This document shows, in pieces, positions 36,397-47,306 of a stretch of DNA of 64,000 nucleotides (the stretch's first letter is position 1; every line of letters starts with the position of its first letter). The position numbers were made by a program, and so were the translations under genes. The stretch comes from Amycolatopsis eburnea (GTDB lineage: Bacteria > Actinomycetota > Actinomycetes > Mycobacteriales > Pseudonocardiaceae), in contig NZ_RSEC01000024.1 in NCBI RefSeq assembly GCF_003937945.1, positions 224,680-288,679 on the forward strand, read 5' to 3'. Under the pieces are notes generated by a model. It was not told the origin of the DNA and did no database searches. It was given only the letters and a program-made list of their open reading frames with translations.

Positions 36397-37079
36397 CGGG
36401 CGAGCAGCCGCTCCGCGACCACCAGGTCGTGGGGATACGTGATCTTGAGGTTCTCGGGAGCACCCGGGACCCACCGGATCGGCAGGGAGGAGAACCGCTC
36501 CATGCACGAGGAAGTGTCCGTACCCAGGAAGCCTTCGCGCTCGGCCTGTTCGTAGGCCTCGAGCAGCGGTCCGGCCCGGAAGCCTTGAGGCGTCTGGACG
36601 CGGATCGCGCCGGGCACCTGGGCGACCAGGTGCCCGGCATCCACCCCGACGACGTCGTCCGCGGCCAGGCCCGGCACAGCCCCCCCGTCCTCGCGTGTCC
36701 GGGTCAGCACCGCATCGACCAGCTGTGGGTGGACCAGCGGCCGGGCCGCGTCGTGCAGCAGCACGGCGTCGACCCGGCCGCCCGCAATCCTCGGAGCGAG
36801 GTGGCGCAGCGCGTTGAGCTCGGACGCCTGGCGCGTGTCCCCGCCGTGGACGAGTTCGACGTCGCCGCCGAACTCCGCGAGCACCTCGTCGGCCAGTTCC
36901 CGGTCCTGCGGCCGGATCACCAGCACCAGCACGCCGATGCCGGGCACGCGCGCGAACGCGTCCAGCGACCAGGCCACCACCCGGCGCCCGGCCAGCGGCA
37001 GGTAGACCTTGTTCAGCTTCGCGCCGACGCGGGTGCCCGCGCCACTGGCCAGCACCACCGCGGCCGCCGTCGTCTCCAC
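36393..37079 (-). CDS. 2-C-methyl-D-erythritol 4-phosphate cytidylyltransferase-like protein
   Basis: 228 residues. IspD couples CTP and MEP in the non-mevalonate isoprenoid pathway. CTP-binding residues are present in LASGAGTRVGAKLNKVYLPL; VLLHDAARPLV, VQTPQGFRAGPLLEAY and ENLKITYPHDLVVAE match IspD. No ispF is adjacent, though ispD-ispF pairs are common in actinobacteria, so this may be a second copy or a relative acting on another polyol phosphate. It is divergent from cobT. Confidence 0.82.
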   Translation of the reverse strand: METTAAAVVLASGAGTRVGAKLNKVYLPLAGRRVVAWSLDAFARVPGIGVLVLVIRPQDRELADEVLAEFGGDVELVHGGDTRQASELNALRHLAPRIAGGRVDAVLLHDAARPLVHPQLVDAVLTRTREDGGAVPGLAADDVVGVDAGHLVAQVPGAIRVQTPQGFRAGPLLEAYEQAEREGFLGTDTSSCMERFSSLPIRWVPGAPENLKITYPHDLVVAERLLAR

Positions 37080-37153
37080 GAGCCGCGAGATTACCGGGGA
37101 CGGCTTCCCGGTAGGTTGGCGCCAGCGTTGCCGTGGACGAGAAAGGGCCTGGT

Positions 37154-38230
37154 GTGGAGCCGGAAAACATCGAGTTCCCCGAGATCACCCCGCCCGACGA
37201 CCACGCCCGGTCCGACGCGATCGCCCTGCACGGCAAGCTGGTCAAGCCGGCCGGTTCGCTGGGCAGGCTCGAAGAGCTGGGCGTGTGGATCGCCGCGTGC
37301 CAGGGGCAGTCGCCGCCGCGGCCGTTCACACGGCCGCGCGTCGTCGTGTTCGCCGGTGACCACGGCATCGCCGCGAAGGGCGTCTCGGCCTACCCCGCCG
37401 AAGTCACCGCGCAGCTGCTCGGCACCATGCTGACCGGCGGCGCCGCGATCAACGTGCTGGCCGCCGCCGCGGGCGCGAGCGTCCGCGTGGTCGACCTGGC
37501 CGTGGACACCGAGGCGCCGGCGACCCGGTCGATCGGCGAGTTCAAGGTCCGCCGCGGCTCCGGCTCGATCGACGTCGAGGACGCGCTGACCGACGCCGAG
37601 GCCAAGGCGGCGGTCCGCGCCGGGATCGCGATCGCCGACGCGGAGGTCGACGGCGGCGCCGACCTGCTCGTCGCCGGCGACCTCGGGATCGGCAACAGCA
37701 CGCCGGCGTCGGTGCTCGTCGCGGCGCTGACCGGCAGCGAGCCGGTCGCCGTCGTCGGACGCGGCTCCGGCATCGACGACAACGCCTGGATGCGCAAGGC
37801 GACCGCGGTCCGCGACGCGCTGCGCCGCGCCCGCGTGGTCCTCGCCAACCCCCTGGACCTGCTGCGCACGACGGCGGGCGCGGACATCGCGGCGATGGCG
37901 GGCTTCCTGGCCCAGGCCGCGGTCCGGCGGACGCCGGTGGTCCTCGACGGCTTGGTGGCGTGCGCGGCGGCGCTCGTCGCCGAAGACCTCGCCCCGGGCG
38001 CGCGCCGCTGGTGGGTGGCCGGGCAGCGGACGGCCGAGCCCGCGCACGCCCTCGCGCTGGAGCACCTGGACCTCGGACCCCTGCTGGAGCTGGACGTCCG
38101 CCTCGGCGAAGGCACCGGCGCGGTGACCGCGCTCCCGCTGCTGATGATGGCCGCCCGCGTCCTGGCCGAAACGGCCACCCACGACCAAGCCGGCGTCTCC
38201 GGCCCCCTCATCACGGCCTCCGCCTCCTGA
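37154..38230 (+). CDS. cobT: Nicotinate-nucleotide--dimethylbenzimidazole phosphoribosyltransferase
   Basis: 358 residues from GTG 37154 (AAAGGG 6-7 bases upstream; GTG 37133 is an alternative). CobT activates lower ligands (DMB) as alpha-ribazole phosphate for cobalamin assembly. Motifs: [47 protein letters not shown], and the C-terminal RLGEGTGAV with the catalytic Glu. No cobalamin riboswitch is evident in the 74-bp upstream gap. Syntenic with Rv2207. Confidence 0.95.
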   Translation: MEPENIEFPEITPPDDHARSDAIALHGKLVKPAGSLGRLEELGVWIAACQGQSPPRPFTRPRVVVFAGDHGIAAKGVSAYPAEVTAQLLGTMLTGGAAINVLAAAAGASVRVVDLAVDTEAPATRSIGEFKVRRGSGSIDVEDALTDAEAKAAVRAGIAIADAEVDGGADLLVAGDLGIGNSTPASVLVAALTGSEPVAVVGRGSGIDDNAWMRKATAVRDALRRARVVLANPLDLLRTTAGADIAAMAGFLAQAAVRRTPVVLDGLVACAAALVAEDLAPGARRWWVAGQRTAEPAHALALEHLDLGPLLELDVRLGEGTGAVTALPLLMMAARVLAETATHDQAGVSGPLITASAS

Positions 38231-38238
38231 ACCCGAAA

Positions 38239-38292
38239 AGCCGTGAAGGCCTCCTTACCGGCATTTTTGCCCGGCAAGGAGGCCTTCACGGC
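38239..38292. repeat. Palindromic repeat family A, copy 2 (after cobT)
   Basis: AGCCGTGAAGGCCTCCTTAC arm with a GCATTTTTGC loop as in copy 1; one loop-side change. It lies between the convergent stops of cobT (38230) and ilvE (38305). Confidence 0.85.
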
Positions 38293-38304
38293 ACTTGGGG
38301 GCAC

Positions 38305-39408
<1,104 letters not shown>

Positions 39409-39504
39409 GACTAGACGATACCCTTTGGTCGGACGCACGTTAGTCGGATGTCCTCGTGTTCCGGGTCTCCCGCGCCCGCGCCGTGACCGCTCTACTATGA
39501 CGCT

Positions 39505-39807
39505 GTGACCTACCACTCCACGCAGCCGGTGCCCCGGCCCAAGACCGGCGGGGCCGACGTCAAGACGTTCGCCGCCGCGGTGCTCCTGACGTTCGGCGTC
39601 GGACTGCTCGGCATGGTCGGCTGGGCGGTGCTCAGCAGCGGCTTCGGCGGGTTCCTCGGCCTCGTCGCGGGCGTCTTCGGCATCGTCTGGTGGCGGAGCA
39701 TCCACGGCAAGACCGTGTTCCCGAAGGTGATCCCGACGAAGTCGGTGGTCATCCTCGCGGTGATCAACGCGGTGCTGGCGCTGGTCCTGTTCCTGACCGC
39801 GGGCTGA
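39505..39807 (+). CDS. Small membrane protein
   Basis: 100 residues from GTG 39505. Three hydrophobic helices ([56 protein letters not shown]) follow a 20-residue polar tail. No family is recognised. It is divergent from ilvE and its 3' end overlaps the convergent DUF402 gene by 44 bp. Confidence 0.78.
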   Translation: MTYHSTQPVPRPKTGGADVKTFAAAVLLTFGVGLLGMVGWAVLSSGFGGFLGLVAGVFGIVWWRSIHGKTVFPKVIPTKSVVILAVINAVLALVLFLTAG

Positions 39808-40438
39808 GTCCGGCCAGCAGGCCCGGGGGCAGCTGCGGCGCCGGCCACGCCGGGTCCGGGCGGAAGTCGGTGTCCGTGCCGTCGAACGGGTAGGCCCCGC
39901 GTTCGGCCAGCGCGCCGATCCGCTCGCCCTCCGCTCGCAGCCGGTCGAGCTGCTCCCGCGTCAGCCGGCCGGCGTCGATCGCGACCTCGGCTTCGTCTTC
40001 GTCGTCCCAGCGCCAGGTGCCGTCGCGGTCGACGACGACGTCGAGCACGCCGTCGATGCGGTCGACGCCCAGCGCGTTCCGGCCGAGCGGGACCTCGAGG
40101 TTGACGTACCAGTTCGTGAAGCGGCCCTTTGCGTCGAAGAACCACCAGACCGACGACCATTCGTCGTCGGCGATGCGGCGCAGCGTGGACGTGCGGTGCC
40201 AGAAGTCCGGCACCGGCACGCGCGGGATGCGGAACCGCTGGTCCAGGGGCGCTTCCGCCATCGAGCGCCCGTCCACGAGCCTGCTGCCGACGATCGGCGT
40301 GCCCGCCGGCAGCCAGGCGAGCAGCACGCGGCCGTCGTCTGCCAGCACGCGCAGCGGGTGGACCTGGCCGATCGAGCCGTCCGGGCGGTGGAACCGTTCG
40401 ACCACCGTCTGCCCCGGCCGCCAGCGTCGATCAGTCAC
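39764..40438 (-). CDS. DUF402 (FomD-like) family protein
   Basis: 224 residues from GTG 40438. The DUF402 beta-barrel region is recognisable by the [20 protein letters not shown] and [22 protein letters not shown] motifs (acidic metal-binding cluster). Relatives include a nucleotidyl hydrolase of fosfomycin synthesis (FomD) and ribonuclease-like proteins. It overlaps the upstream membrane gene by 8 bp (same strand, coupled). Confidence 0.85.
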   Translation of the reverse strand: MTDRRWRPGQTVVERFHRPDGSIGQVHPLRVLADDGRVLLAWLPAGTPIVGSRLVDGRSMAEAPLDQRFRIPRVPVPDFWHRTSTLRRIADDEWSSVWWFFDAKGRFTNWYVNLEVPLGRNALGVDRIDGVLDVVVDRDGTWRWDDEDEAEVAIDAGRLTREQLDRLRAEGERIGALAERGAYPFDGTDTDFRPDPAWPAPQLPPGLLAGLSPRSGTGPAPAPR

Positions 40439-41276
40439 GCACCCCACTGTACCTGCGCGCGCGTACACCCAGTAGCAGCTCGGTCACGGTCGTCAGCCCC
40501 GCGGCGACGAGCACCGGCAGCACCGGCAGGAAGTACGCGGCCACCGCGGCGACGGCCAGCCCGGCAAGCCCCGGCACCCCCGCCCGGGTCCGGACCTCCC
40601 CGCCCGCGGCGAGTGCCGGGACGACGGTGGCGAGGACCGCGACGGCGGTCAGCAGCGGCTGCAGCGCGTCCGCGTCGGCGGCGGAGAGCAGGTCGCGCAG
40701 CGACGTGAGCGACAGCCCGAGCCGGACCGCGCCGAGCTGGTAGAGCGCGGCGAAGGCGGCCAAGACGGCGACCGCGCCGAGCAGCAGCACGCGCGGGCCC
40801 GCGTGCTCCCGGCCGCCCGGGCGCAGGAACGGCAGCGCGAGCACGGCGGCGACGAGGACACCCGCGAAGTCCGGCGGCCGCAAGCCGTCCGCCGTCCCCA
40901 CCGGCGGCACGGCGACGCACACCACGACGAGCACCAGCCCCGCCGCGAGCAGCAGCCCGCCCGCGATCCGTACGACGATCGTCGGGACCTTGAGCCCGGC
41001 GAACCCCGCGCCGGCGGCCACCACGACGAAGGCCACCGCGGCGAGTTCGCGGTGCGCCGGGAAGACGTAGGCCCCGAACGCGATCGCGTAGACCGTCACC
41101 TCGGCGAGCCGCGCGAGCGCCACCACGACCCGGTCGACCAGGGCGTCCCCCGGTTCCGGCACCCGTGCGGACGCGCCGGCGGCGACCGCCGCGAGCACCA
41201 GCCCGGCGAGCAGCCACCAGCCCGCGCCCGCCGCTCCCGCCGCCAGCAGCACCAGCAGCCCGCCACCCAGCCGCAC
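40431..41276 (-). CDS. Polytopic membrane protein of unknown function
   Basis: 281 residues from GTG 41276, with GGGAGG upstream. About eight hydrophobic helices rich in Ala, Val and Leu. The N-terminal part with RVPEPGDALVDRVVVALARLAEV resembles CDP-alcohol-phosphatidyltransferase-like membrane proteins in composition, but the signature DGxxAR motif is not seen, so no function is assigned. Probably co-transcribed with the DUF402 gene. Confidence 0.75.
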   Translation of the reverse strand: MRLGGGLLVLLAAGAAGAGWWLLAGLVLAAVAAGASARVPEPGDALVDRVVVALARLAEVTVYAIAFGAYVFPAHRELAAVAFVVVAAGAGFAGLKVPTIVVRIAGGLLLAAGLVLVVVCVAVPPVGTADGLRPPDFAGVLVAAVLALPFLRPGGREHAGPRVLLLGAVAVLAAFAALYQLGAVRLGLSLTSLRDLLSAADADALQPLLTAVAVLATVVPALAAGGEVRTRAGVPGLAGLAVAAVAAYFLPVLPVLVAAGLTTVTELLLGVRARRYSGVRD

Positions 41277-41386
41277 GCGGTCCTCCCTCTCCCTCTGTTC
41301 ACCCCGGCTTCCGTCGTCATTAGCATGGCTCACGATCCCGGCCGGGCCGGTGCCCGGTACCACCGAGAACGCGCGAGGAGCCAGAA

Positions 41387-42886
41387 GTGACCGTGCCTAA
41401 GCTCGCCCTGTCCGACAACACCGGGGAGGCACTGGCCAAGACGCGCGCCGACGTCATCGTCATCGGCACCCTGCAGGGTGAGGACGGCCCGGCGCTCGCC
41501 GCCGGTGCCGCCGCCGTCGACGCCGCCTTCGACGGCCGCCTCGCCGACCTGCTGGCCACGCTCGGCGCGAGCGGCAAGGCCGAAGAGGTCGTCAAGGTCC
41601 CGACGCTGGGCAAGCTCCCGGCCGGCGTGGTCCTCGCCGTCGGCCTGGGCAAGCCGGGCGACGCCGTCACCCCCGAGCAGGTCCGCCGCGCCGCGGGCGC
41701 CGCCGGCCGCGCGCTGGCCGGCACCGACCGCGCCCTCGTGACGCTGTCCGAGCTCGACCTGCAGGCCGCCGTCGAGGGCACGGTCATGGGCTCCTACGTC
41801 TTCACCGCCTACCGCAGCGAGAAGGGTGACGCCCCGGTCGCGAAGGTCGACTTCGCGAGCCCGGCCGACGGCACCGCCCGCGAGCACAAGGCGACGCTCA
41901 AGGCCGCGACGTCCATCGCCGAGGCGGTGCTGACCGCCCGCGACCTGATCAACACCCCGCCGAACGACCTGTACCCGGCCTCCTTCGCCGACCGCGCGAA
42001 GAAGCTGGCCGAGGACAACGGCCTCGAGTTCGAGGTCCTCGACGAGAAGGCCCTCAAGCGCAAGGGCTTCGGCGGCATCCTCGGCGTCGGCGGCGGCTCG
42101 TCCCGCCAGCCGCGCCTGGTGCGCATCGGCTACAAGCCGGCCAAGGCCGCCAAGAAGGTCGCGCTGGTCGGCAAGGGCATCACGTTCGACTCGGGCGGCA
42201 TCTCCCTCAAGCCCGCCGCGAACATGGACCACATGACCTCGGACATGTCCGGCGCGGCCGGCGTGCTCGCGTCGGTCGTCCTGGCCGCGAAGCTGAAGTA
42301 CCCGCTGGAGGTCGTCGCGCACATCCCGCTGGCGGAGAACCTGCCGTCGGGGACGTCGTACCGCCCGGGCGACGTCCTGACCATGTACGGCGGCAAGACC
42401 GTCGAGGTCCTCAACACCGACGCCGAGGGCCGGCTCGTGCTCGTCGACGCGATGGTCCGCGCGGCCGAGGAAAACCCGGACTACCTCATCGAGACCTCGA
42501 CGCTGACCGGCGCCCAGGTCGTCGCGCTCGGCAACCGCACCGCGGGCGTCATGGGCTCGGACGACTTCCGCGACCGCGTCGCCGCGATCATGCAAGCCAC
42601 CGGCGAGAACGGCTGGGCCATGCCGCTGCCGGAGGAGCTGCGCGCCGACCTCGACTCGCGCCTGGCCGACCTGGCCAACGTGACCGGCCACCGCTGGGGC
42701 GGCATGCTCGCGGCGGGCATCTTCCTGCGCGAGTTCGTCGCCGACGGCCTCGACTGGGTCCACATCGACATCGCGGGCCCGTCGTTCAACACCGGTTCCC
42801 CGTGGGGCTACACCGGCAAGGGCGGCACGGGCGTCCCGGTCCGCACGATCGCCGCGGTCCTGGCGGACATCGCCGCCAACGGCTGA
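41387..42886 (+). CDS. pepA: Leucyl aminopeptidase (M17)
   Basis: 499 residues from GTG 41387 (GAGGAG upstream). The cytosolic dimetal M17 peptidase motifs are complete: [16 protein letters not shown] (Lys, Asp ligands), [11 protein letters not shown], and [14 protein letters not shown] (Asp, Glu and Arg of the active site). It removes N-terminal amino acids in peptide turnover; relatives act on Cys-Gly from mycothiol or glutathione-type conjugates. It corresponds to pepB (Rv2213). Confidence 0.96.
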   Translation: MTVPKLALSDNTGEALAKTRADVIVIGTLQGEDGPALAAGAAAVDAAFDGRLADLLATLGASGKAEEVVKVPTLGKLPAGVVLAVGLGKPGDAVTPEQVRRAAGAAGRALAGTDRALVTLSELDLQAAVEGTVMGSYVFTAYRSEKGDAPVAKVDFASPADGTAREHKATLKAATSIAEAVLTARDLINTPPNDLYPASFADRAKKLAEDNGLEFEVLDEKALKRKGFGGILGVGGGSSRQPRLVRIGYKPAKAAKKVALVGKGITFDSGGISLKPAANMDHMTSDMSGAAGVLASVVLAAKLKYPLEVVAHIPLAENLPSGTSYRPGDVLTMYGGKTVEVLNTDAEGRLVLVDAMVRAAEENPDYLIETSTLTGAQVVALGNRTAGVMGSDDFRDRVAAIMQATGENGWAMPLPEELRADLDSRLADLANVTGHRWGGMLAAGIFLREFVADGLDWVHIDIAGPSFNTGSPWGYTGKGGTGVPVRTIAAVLADIAANG

Positions 42887-42911
42887 CCCCGCCGCGGCGG
42901 CTCCCGAGCGT

Positions 42912-42958
42912 CCCAAGGCGGCCTTGGTTGCGTCACACGCAACCAAGGCCACATTGGG
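42912..42958. repeat. Palindromic repeat family C, copy 2 (after pepA)
   Basis: CCCAAGGCGGCCTTGGTTGC arm and inverted GCAACCAAGGCCACATTGGG arm around a short GTCACAC centre, starting 26 bases after the pepA stop. Confidence 0.8.
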
Positions 42959-43252
42959 TTTTCTCAGTAGCCGCGCTGATTGCCACGTTGCGGCCCGGTC
43001 AGGCCCGCGTTGCCTCGCGACCGGTCGCCCCCATCGGCGGGATCGCGGTCGGTGGTGACGTCTTGAATGAGTCATTCAGGACCTCCGAAGACCTGAATGA
43101 CTCATTCAAGACGCGAGCGTAGCCGCAGCCGACCGGGCCACCGGCACGAACGCGCTCACCCAGCCGCTACTGAGAAAACCCGATTGGGGCGCTTGGGGCG
43201 GATGATCCCTTTGCCGCTTTCGATGTGATCCGCGACACCGTACGGTGGCCGG
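42959..43252. repeat. Repeat-rich gap before the TRAP operon, with family B copy 3 at 43060-43112
   Basis: The 366-bp gap 42887-43252 has no gene. It holds the family C copy, then family B at 43060-43112 (GTCTTGAATGAGTCATTCAG and inverse), and a family C fragment GATTGGGGCGCTTGGGGCG near 43183-43201. The last 50 bases precede the TRAP permease ATG and should hold its promoter; no consensus is evident. Confidence 0.75.
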
Positions 43253-45217
43253 ATGACCACTGGGCCGGTCGAAGAGGACACGCCTGCCGCGATCGCCGCC
43301 GAGCACGACGAAGAACGCCCGGCGCGCATGCTCTCCCGGGTCCCGGACCGCGTCGTCTACTTCGTCGCGCTGGCCGTCGCCGTGCTGGTGCTCAAGCAGG
43401 TGTTCTTCCCCTTCGCCAAGGGCAACCAGTTCTACCTCGTGCTCTTCCTCGGCGTGACGCTGCCGCTGGTCTTCCTCTGCTACCGCCCGCGGCTGCGCGG
43501 CCGCGACGACCCCGGCTGGACCGACTGGGCCCTGGCGGTCACCGCACTCGCCGTCGGCCTCTACCCCGTGCTCGCCGGGTACGACGACTTCCTGAACCGC
43601 CAGGGCATCCTGTCCCCGCTGGACGTCGTCGCCGGCGCGCTGCTGCTGGTGCTGATCCTCGAAGCCACCCGCCGCACCACCGGGCTGGTGCTGCCGATCG
43701 TCTGCCTGCTCTTCCTGGCCTACGCCTACTACGGCGGCTTCCTCCCGCAGAACTGGGGCATCGCGCACGCCGGCATCGACTTCAGCCAGATCGTCAACGC
43801 GCTCTACAACGACGCGAGCGGGTTCTACGGCACCCCGCTCGACGTCGCGGGCAGCTACATCGTGCTGTTCACCCTCTACGGCGCCGTGCTCAACGCGTCC
43901 GGCGCCGGGCAGTTCTTCGTGGACATCTCGTTCGCCGCGTTCCGGAAGTCGCGGACGGCACCGGGCCGCACCACCGTCCTGTCGGGATTCCTGCTCGGCA
44001 CGGTGTCGGGTTCGGGCACCGCGACCGCCGTCAGCCTCGGCTCGATCACCTGGCCGATCCTCAAGAAAGCCCGCTACCCCAAGGAAAACGCGGGCGGGCT
44101 GCTCGCCGCGTCCGGGATCGGGGCCATCCTCTCGCCGCCGACGCTGGGCGCCGCCGCGTTCATCATCGCCGAGTACCTGCAGACGTCGTACCTGAAGGTA
44201 CTGGTCTGGGCGACCGTGCCGACGCTGCTGTACTACCTCGGCATCGTGTTCGCGATGGAGGCCGACGCCCGGCGTTTCCAGGCCGAAGCCGTCGACGTCC
44301 CGCACGGCAACCCCGGGAAACTGCTGCTGCGCGGCGGTTACCACTTCCTGTCGCTGGCGATCATCGTCGTGTTCCTCGCCCTCGACATCCCGCCGTTCGC
44401 CGCGGTCGTCTACGCCACCGGCGTCGCCGCGCTCTTCGCGCTGATCGCCCGGCGCCACGAGCCGAAAGCCTGGGCGAAGGACATGGTCGACGCGCTTTCG
44501 GCGGGCGTGCGCGGGGCGCTGCCGGTGATCGCGGTGTGCGCGGCGGCCGGCGTGATCACGTCGACCATCACCAAGACCGGCCTCGGCCTCGAACTCGCGG
44601 ACGCACTGGTCGAGCTGGCCGGCGCGCTCACCGACAACGGCACGCTCATCCTCATCCTGACCGTGCTGCTCTCGGCGGTCGCCGTCGGCGTGCTCGGCCT
44701 CGCCGTGCCGGTCACCGCGAGCTTCATCATCGCCTGGGTCGTGATCGGCCCCGCGCTGGAGACGCTGGGCGTCGCCGACGCCGAGCGCGCGATGTTCATC
44801 TTCTACTACGCCGTGCTCTCGGAGGTCACGCCGCCGACCGCGCTCGCCGCCGTCGCGTCGGCGGCGATCACGGGCGGCTCGGTGCTGGGAACCATGTGGC
44901 AGTGCTGGAAGTACACGCTCCCGGCGTTCCTGGTGCCGATCGCCTTCGTGCTCACCGACAACGGCGCCGCGCTGCTGCTGGAGTCGGACGCGCTGACCGT
45001 CGTCTGGGTGGCGGCGGTCTCGGCGCTGGCCGTCGCCGCGCTGGCGGTGGTGACCGGGGGCTGGCTGTTCGGGCCGGTCAGCCTGCCGGTGCGGCTGTTG
45101 TTCGTCCCGGCCGCCTTGTGCCTGCTCTACCTGGAGCCGGTGCCGATCGCGATCGGCGCCGCGTGCGGTGCCGCCGCGCTGCTCGCCCACGCCGTGATCA
45201 AGAGGAGGACAGCATGA
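43253..45217 (+). CDS. TRAP transporter fused permease (DctQ-DctM type, TAXI system)
   Basis: 654 residues with roughly 16 hydrophobic helices. Typical fused 4TM/12TM permease features: the cytoplasmic N-terminus, PENAGGLLAASGIGAILSPP-like central motif (KENAGGLLAASGIGAILSPP), and GSGTATAVSLGSITWPILK. It uses an ion gradient to import carboxylates or related solutes caught by the TAXI receptor. The ATG of the receptor gene overlaps its stop (ATGA). Confidence 0.95.
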   Translation: MTTGPVEEDTPAAIAAEHDEERPARMLSRVPDRVVYFVALAVAVLVLKQVFFPFAKGNQFYLVLFLGVTLPLVFLCYRPRLRGRDDPGWTDWALAVTALAVGLYPVLAGYDDFLNRQGILSPLDVVAGALLLVLILEATRRTTGLVLPIVCLLFLAYAYYGGFLPQNWGIAHAGIDFSQIVNALYNDASGFYGTPLDVAGSYIVLFTLYGAVLNASGAGQFFVDISFAAFRKSRTAPGRTTVLSGFLLGTVSGSGTATAVSLGSITWPILKKARYPKENAGGLLAASGIGAILSPPTLGAAAFIIAEYLQTSYLKVLVWATVPTLLYYLGIVFAMEADARRFQAEAVDVPHGNPGKLLLRGGYHFLSLAIIVVFLALDIPPFAAVVYATGVAALFALIARRHEPKAWAKDMVDALSAGVRGALPVIAVCAAAGVITSTITKTGLGLELADALVELAGALTDNGTLILILTVLLSAVAVGVLGLAVPVTASFIIAWVVIGPALETLGVADAERAMFIFYYAVLSEVTPPTALAAVASAAITGGSVLGTMWQCWKYTLPAFLVPIAFVLTDNGAALLLESDALTVVWVAAVSALAVAALAVVTGGWLFGPVSLPVRLLFVPAALCLLYLEPVPIAIGAACGAAALLAHAVIKRRTA

Positions 45218-46185
45218 AACGCGCACTCGTCACCGCCGCGGTGCTCGCCTTGGCCGTCACCGGCTGCGGCGGCAAGCAGCAGACGGACTCGGCCGCGCCA
45301 GGCGGTTCGCAGTCCTGCGAAGCCGGCGAAGGCCGGATCACCATCGCCACCGGCAACAGCGGCGGCGTCTACTACGTGCTGGGCGGCGGGCTGGCCCAGC
45401 TGATCAGCACCGCCACCAAGCTGCGGGCCACGGCCGCGGAGACCGGCGCGTCGGTGCAGAACATCCAGCAGCTGGTGGCGGGCAACTACGACGTCGCGTT
45501 CTCGCTGGCCGACACCGCGGCGGACGCGGTGAACGGCAAGGGGTCCTTCGACGGCAAGCCGCAGAAGGTCCAGGCACTCGCGCGGATCTACCCGAACTCG
45601 ACGCAGGTGCTGGTCCGCGCCGACGCGGGCATCAACTCGGTGGCGGACATGAAGGGCAAGCGGATCTCGACGGGCTCGCCGAAGTCGGGCACCGAGGTGA
45701 TCGCGAACCGCCTGCTGCGGGCGGCCGGGCTGACGGACACCGACGTCCAGGCGCAGCGGCTCGACCTCGCGAAGACCGCCGACGGCATGAAGGCGGGCAC
45801 GCTCGACGGCCTCGTCTGGTCCGGCGGCCTGCCGACCGCGCAGATCACCGACATCACGACCGCGTTGAAGGACAAGGTGAAGTTCCTCGACATCACCCCG
45901 TTGCTGCCGAAGCTGAAGGAGGTCAACCCGGTCTACGACCAGGCCGTGATCCCGAAGGCGACGTACGCGCAGCCGTCCGACGTGCCGACGGTGGTGGTGC
46001 CGAACCTGCTGCTGGTGCGCGAGGACTTCCCGGCGGGCAACGCGTGCGCGATCACGAAGCTGCTCTTCGACAAGCAGGCCGAGCTGGCGAAGGTGCACCC
46101 GGCGGCGAAGGAGATCACGAAGCAGCTGGCCACGCGGACCGAACCGGTTCCGCTGCACCCGGGGGCGAAGCAAGCACTCGGCTAG
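45214..46185 (+). CDS. TAXI-family TRAP solute-binding lipoprotein
   Basis: 323 residues. Signal peptide ending in the lipobox AVTGCGG, then a TAXI receptor domain (ITIATGNSGGVYYVLGGGLA; NIQQLVAGNYDVAFSLADTA; GKRISTGSPKSGTEVIANRL; DGLVWSGGLPTA). It binds the solute outside the membrane and delivers it to the fused permease; glutamate or other organic acids are known for the family, but the ligand here is unknown. The SUKH gene begins 10 bases after the stop. Confidence 0.95.
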   Translation: MKRALVTAAVLALAVTGCGGKQQTDSAAPGGSQSCEAGEGRITIATGNSGGVYYVLGGGLAQLISTATKLRATAAETGASVQNIQQLVAGNYDVAFSLADTAADAVNGKGSFDGKPQKVQALARIYPNSTQVLVRADAGINSVADMKGKRISTGSPKSGTEVIANRLLRAAGLTDTDVQAQRLDLAKTADGMKAGTLDGLVWSGGLPTAQITDITTALKDKVKFLDITPLLPKLKEVNPVYDQAVIPKATYAQPSDVPTVVVPNLLLVREDFPAGNACAITKLLFDKQAELAKVHPAAKEITKQLATRTEPVPLHPGAKQALG

Positions 46186-46195
46186 GGTCCGCGGG

Positions 46196-47155
46196 GTGGA
46201 GGACTACCTCGAACGAGCGGTCCGCGACGTTCTGACGGCGCCTGAGGCGGGCCTCGACGACCAGATCGGGTACGCCGCTTTGCTGCTCGCGGTCGCCGGC
46301 GCCTTCGACGAAGCCGACCGGCTGGTGACGCAGTGGCTGGCCCGGACCGAACGGCCGGTGACCGCGCTGGCCGCCGACCCGGTGCGGGCGCGCGCCTGGG
46401 CGATGCTCTTCGAGGCCCGCGGTGGGCGTCCGGACTGGGCCGAGGGCCTGCCCCCGCTGGACCTGGACGCCGAAGAGCGCACGCACACGGCGTCGTTGCG
46501 GCGTCCGGTCTCCGACCTCGACGGCGTGCTGCCACCGGGCCCGGTCGCGGAGGTGGTCAAGCACGTGGCGCCGGCGCGCCCGGACCGCGTGCGCACGGCC
46601 CTGCTCGACGGCGACCTCGCACGGTGGGCTTCCCTGGCCGGGCCCCACCCCGACGTCGCGACCCTCGCGGCGACACGGGCCCTGGCCCCGGCACTGGTGG
46701 CGGGCGCGGACCCGCTCGGGTTGCGCGACTGGGCCCCGGCCGGCGCGGGCGCGCTGGTCGCGGCCCTGCACGAGCGCTACCCGCCCGACCTCGGAGGCTG
46801 GCCGGAGCTGATCGCGGAGATCCAGCGCCTGCGCGGCGGCTCGACCGCCCCTCCCCCGGCGTCGGAAGCGGCGATCCGTTCGGCGGAGCTGCGGCTGGGC
46901 GTCGAGCTGCCCCCGGACCACCGCGAGTTCCTGCGCACCTGCGACGGCCTCCCCGCGGACGTGGTCTTCCCCCGCCTGCTCGGCACCGCGGGCCTGCGCG
47001 CCGAGAACGGCGTGGTGATCCTGGCGGACCCGGCGGTGCTGCTGCTGTCGGCGGGTCACGTCGTCGAGGTCGACCCAGTCCTCGGCACCACGGTGCACCC
47101 GTCCTTCCGCGCGGCACTGGTCAAGCACGCCACCCTGCTCACCCAAGCCGGCTAG
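46196..47155 (+). CDS. SUKH (SMI1/KNR4) domain protein with N-terminal helical region
   Basis: 319 residues from GTG 46196. Residues 1-210 form an Ala/Leu-rich alpha-helical domain of unknown type (DDQIGYAALLLAVAGAFDEA). Residues about 215-319 match SUKH: AIRSAELRLGVELPPDHREF, LRTCDGL, and a C-terminal helix ending LVKHATLLTQAG. SUKH proteins often serve as immunity proteins against polymorphic toxins, but some are housekeeping. It is 10 bp downstream of the TRAP receptor. The final 47 codons are duplicated directly downstream. No toxin gene is adjacent. Confidence 0.85.
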   Translation: MEDYLERAVRDVLTAPEAGLDDQIGYAALLLAVAGAFDEADRLVTQWLARTERPVTALAADPVRARAWAMLFEARGGRPDWAEGLPPLDLDAEERTHTASLRRPVSDLDGVLPPGPVAEVVKHVAPARPDRVRTALLDGDLARWASLAGPHPDVATLAATRALAPALVAGADPLGLRDWAPAGAGALVAALHERYPPDLGGWPELIAEIQRLRGGSTAPPPASEAAIRSAELRLGVELPPDHREFLRTCDGLPADVVFPRLLGTAGLRAENGVVILADPAVLLLSAGHVVEVDPVLGTTVHPSFRAALVKHATLLTQAG

Positions 47156-47296
47156 GAGATCCTGGCCGACCCGGCAACCCCGCCGCTCTCAACCGGCCGC
47201 ATCGTCGAAGTCGACCCGGTCCTCGGCACCACCATCCACCCGACCTTCCACGCCGCACTGGTCAAGCACGCCACCCTGCTCACCCAAGCCAGCTAA
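47156..47296 (+). pseudogene. Duplicated 3' end (47 codons) of the SUKH gene
   Basis: Starting right after the TAG of the SUKH gene and in the same frame, 47 codons without a stop, ending in TAA, repeat the C-terminus of that protein (LADPATPPLSTGRIVEVDPV and onwards). 34 of 44 aligned residues are identical, and the last 38 bases before the final codon are identical in DNA. There is no start codon or ribosome site of its own. It is either a remnant of partial tandem duplication or an alternative C-terminal cassette. Confidence 0.85.
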
Positions 47297-47306
47297 GTTG
47301 GTCCCG

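Noticed and set aside
37080..37153. Cobalamin riboswitch before cobT
   Set aside because: The gap is too short (74 bp) and shows no B12-box-like sequence.
43253..46185. Horizontally acquired island for the TRAP operon
   Set aside because: Flanked by palindromic repeats, but base composition and codon use match neighbours, and no integrase, tRNA or attachment site is seen.
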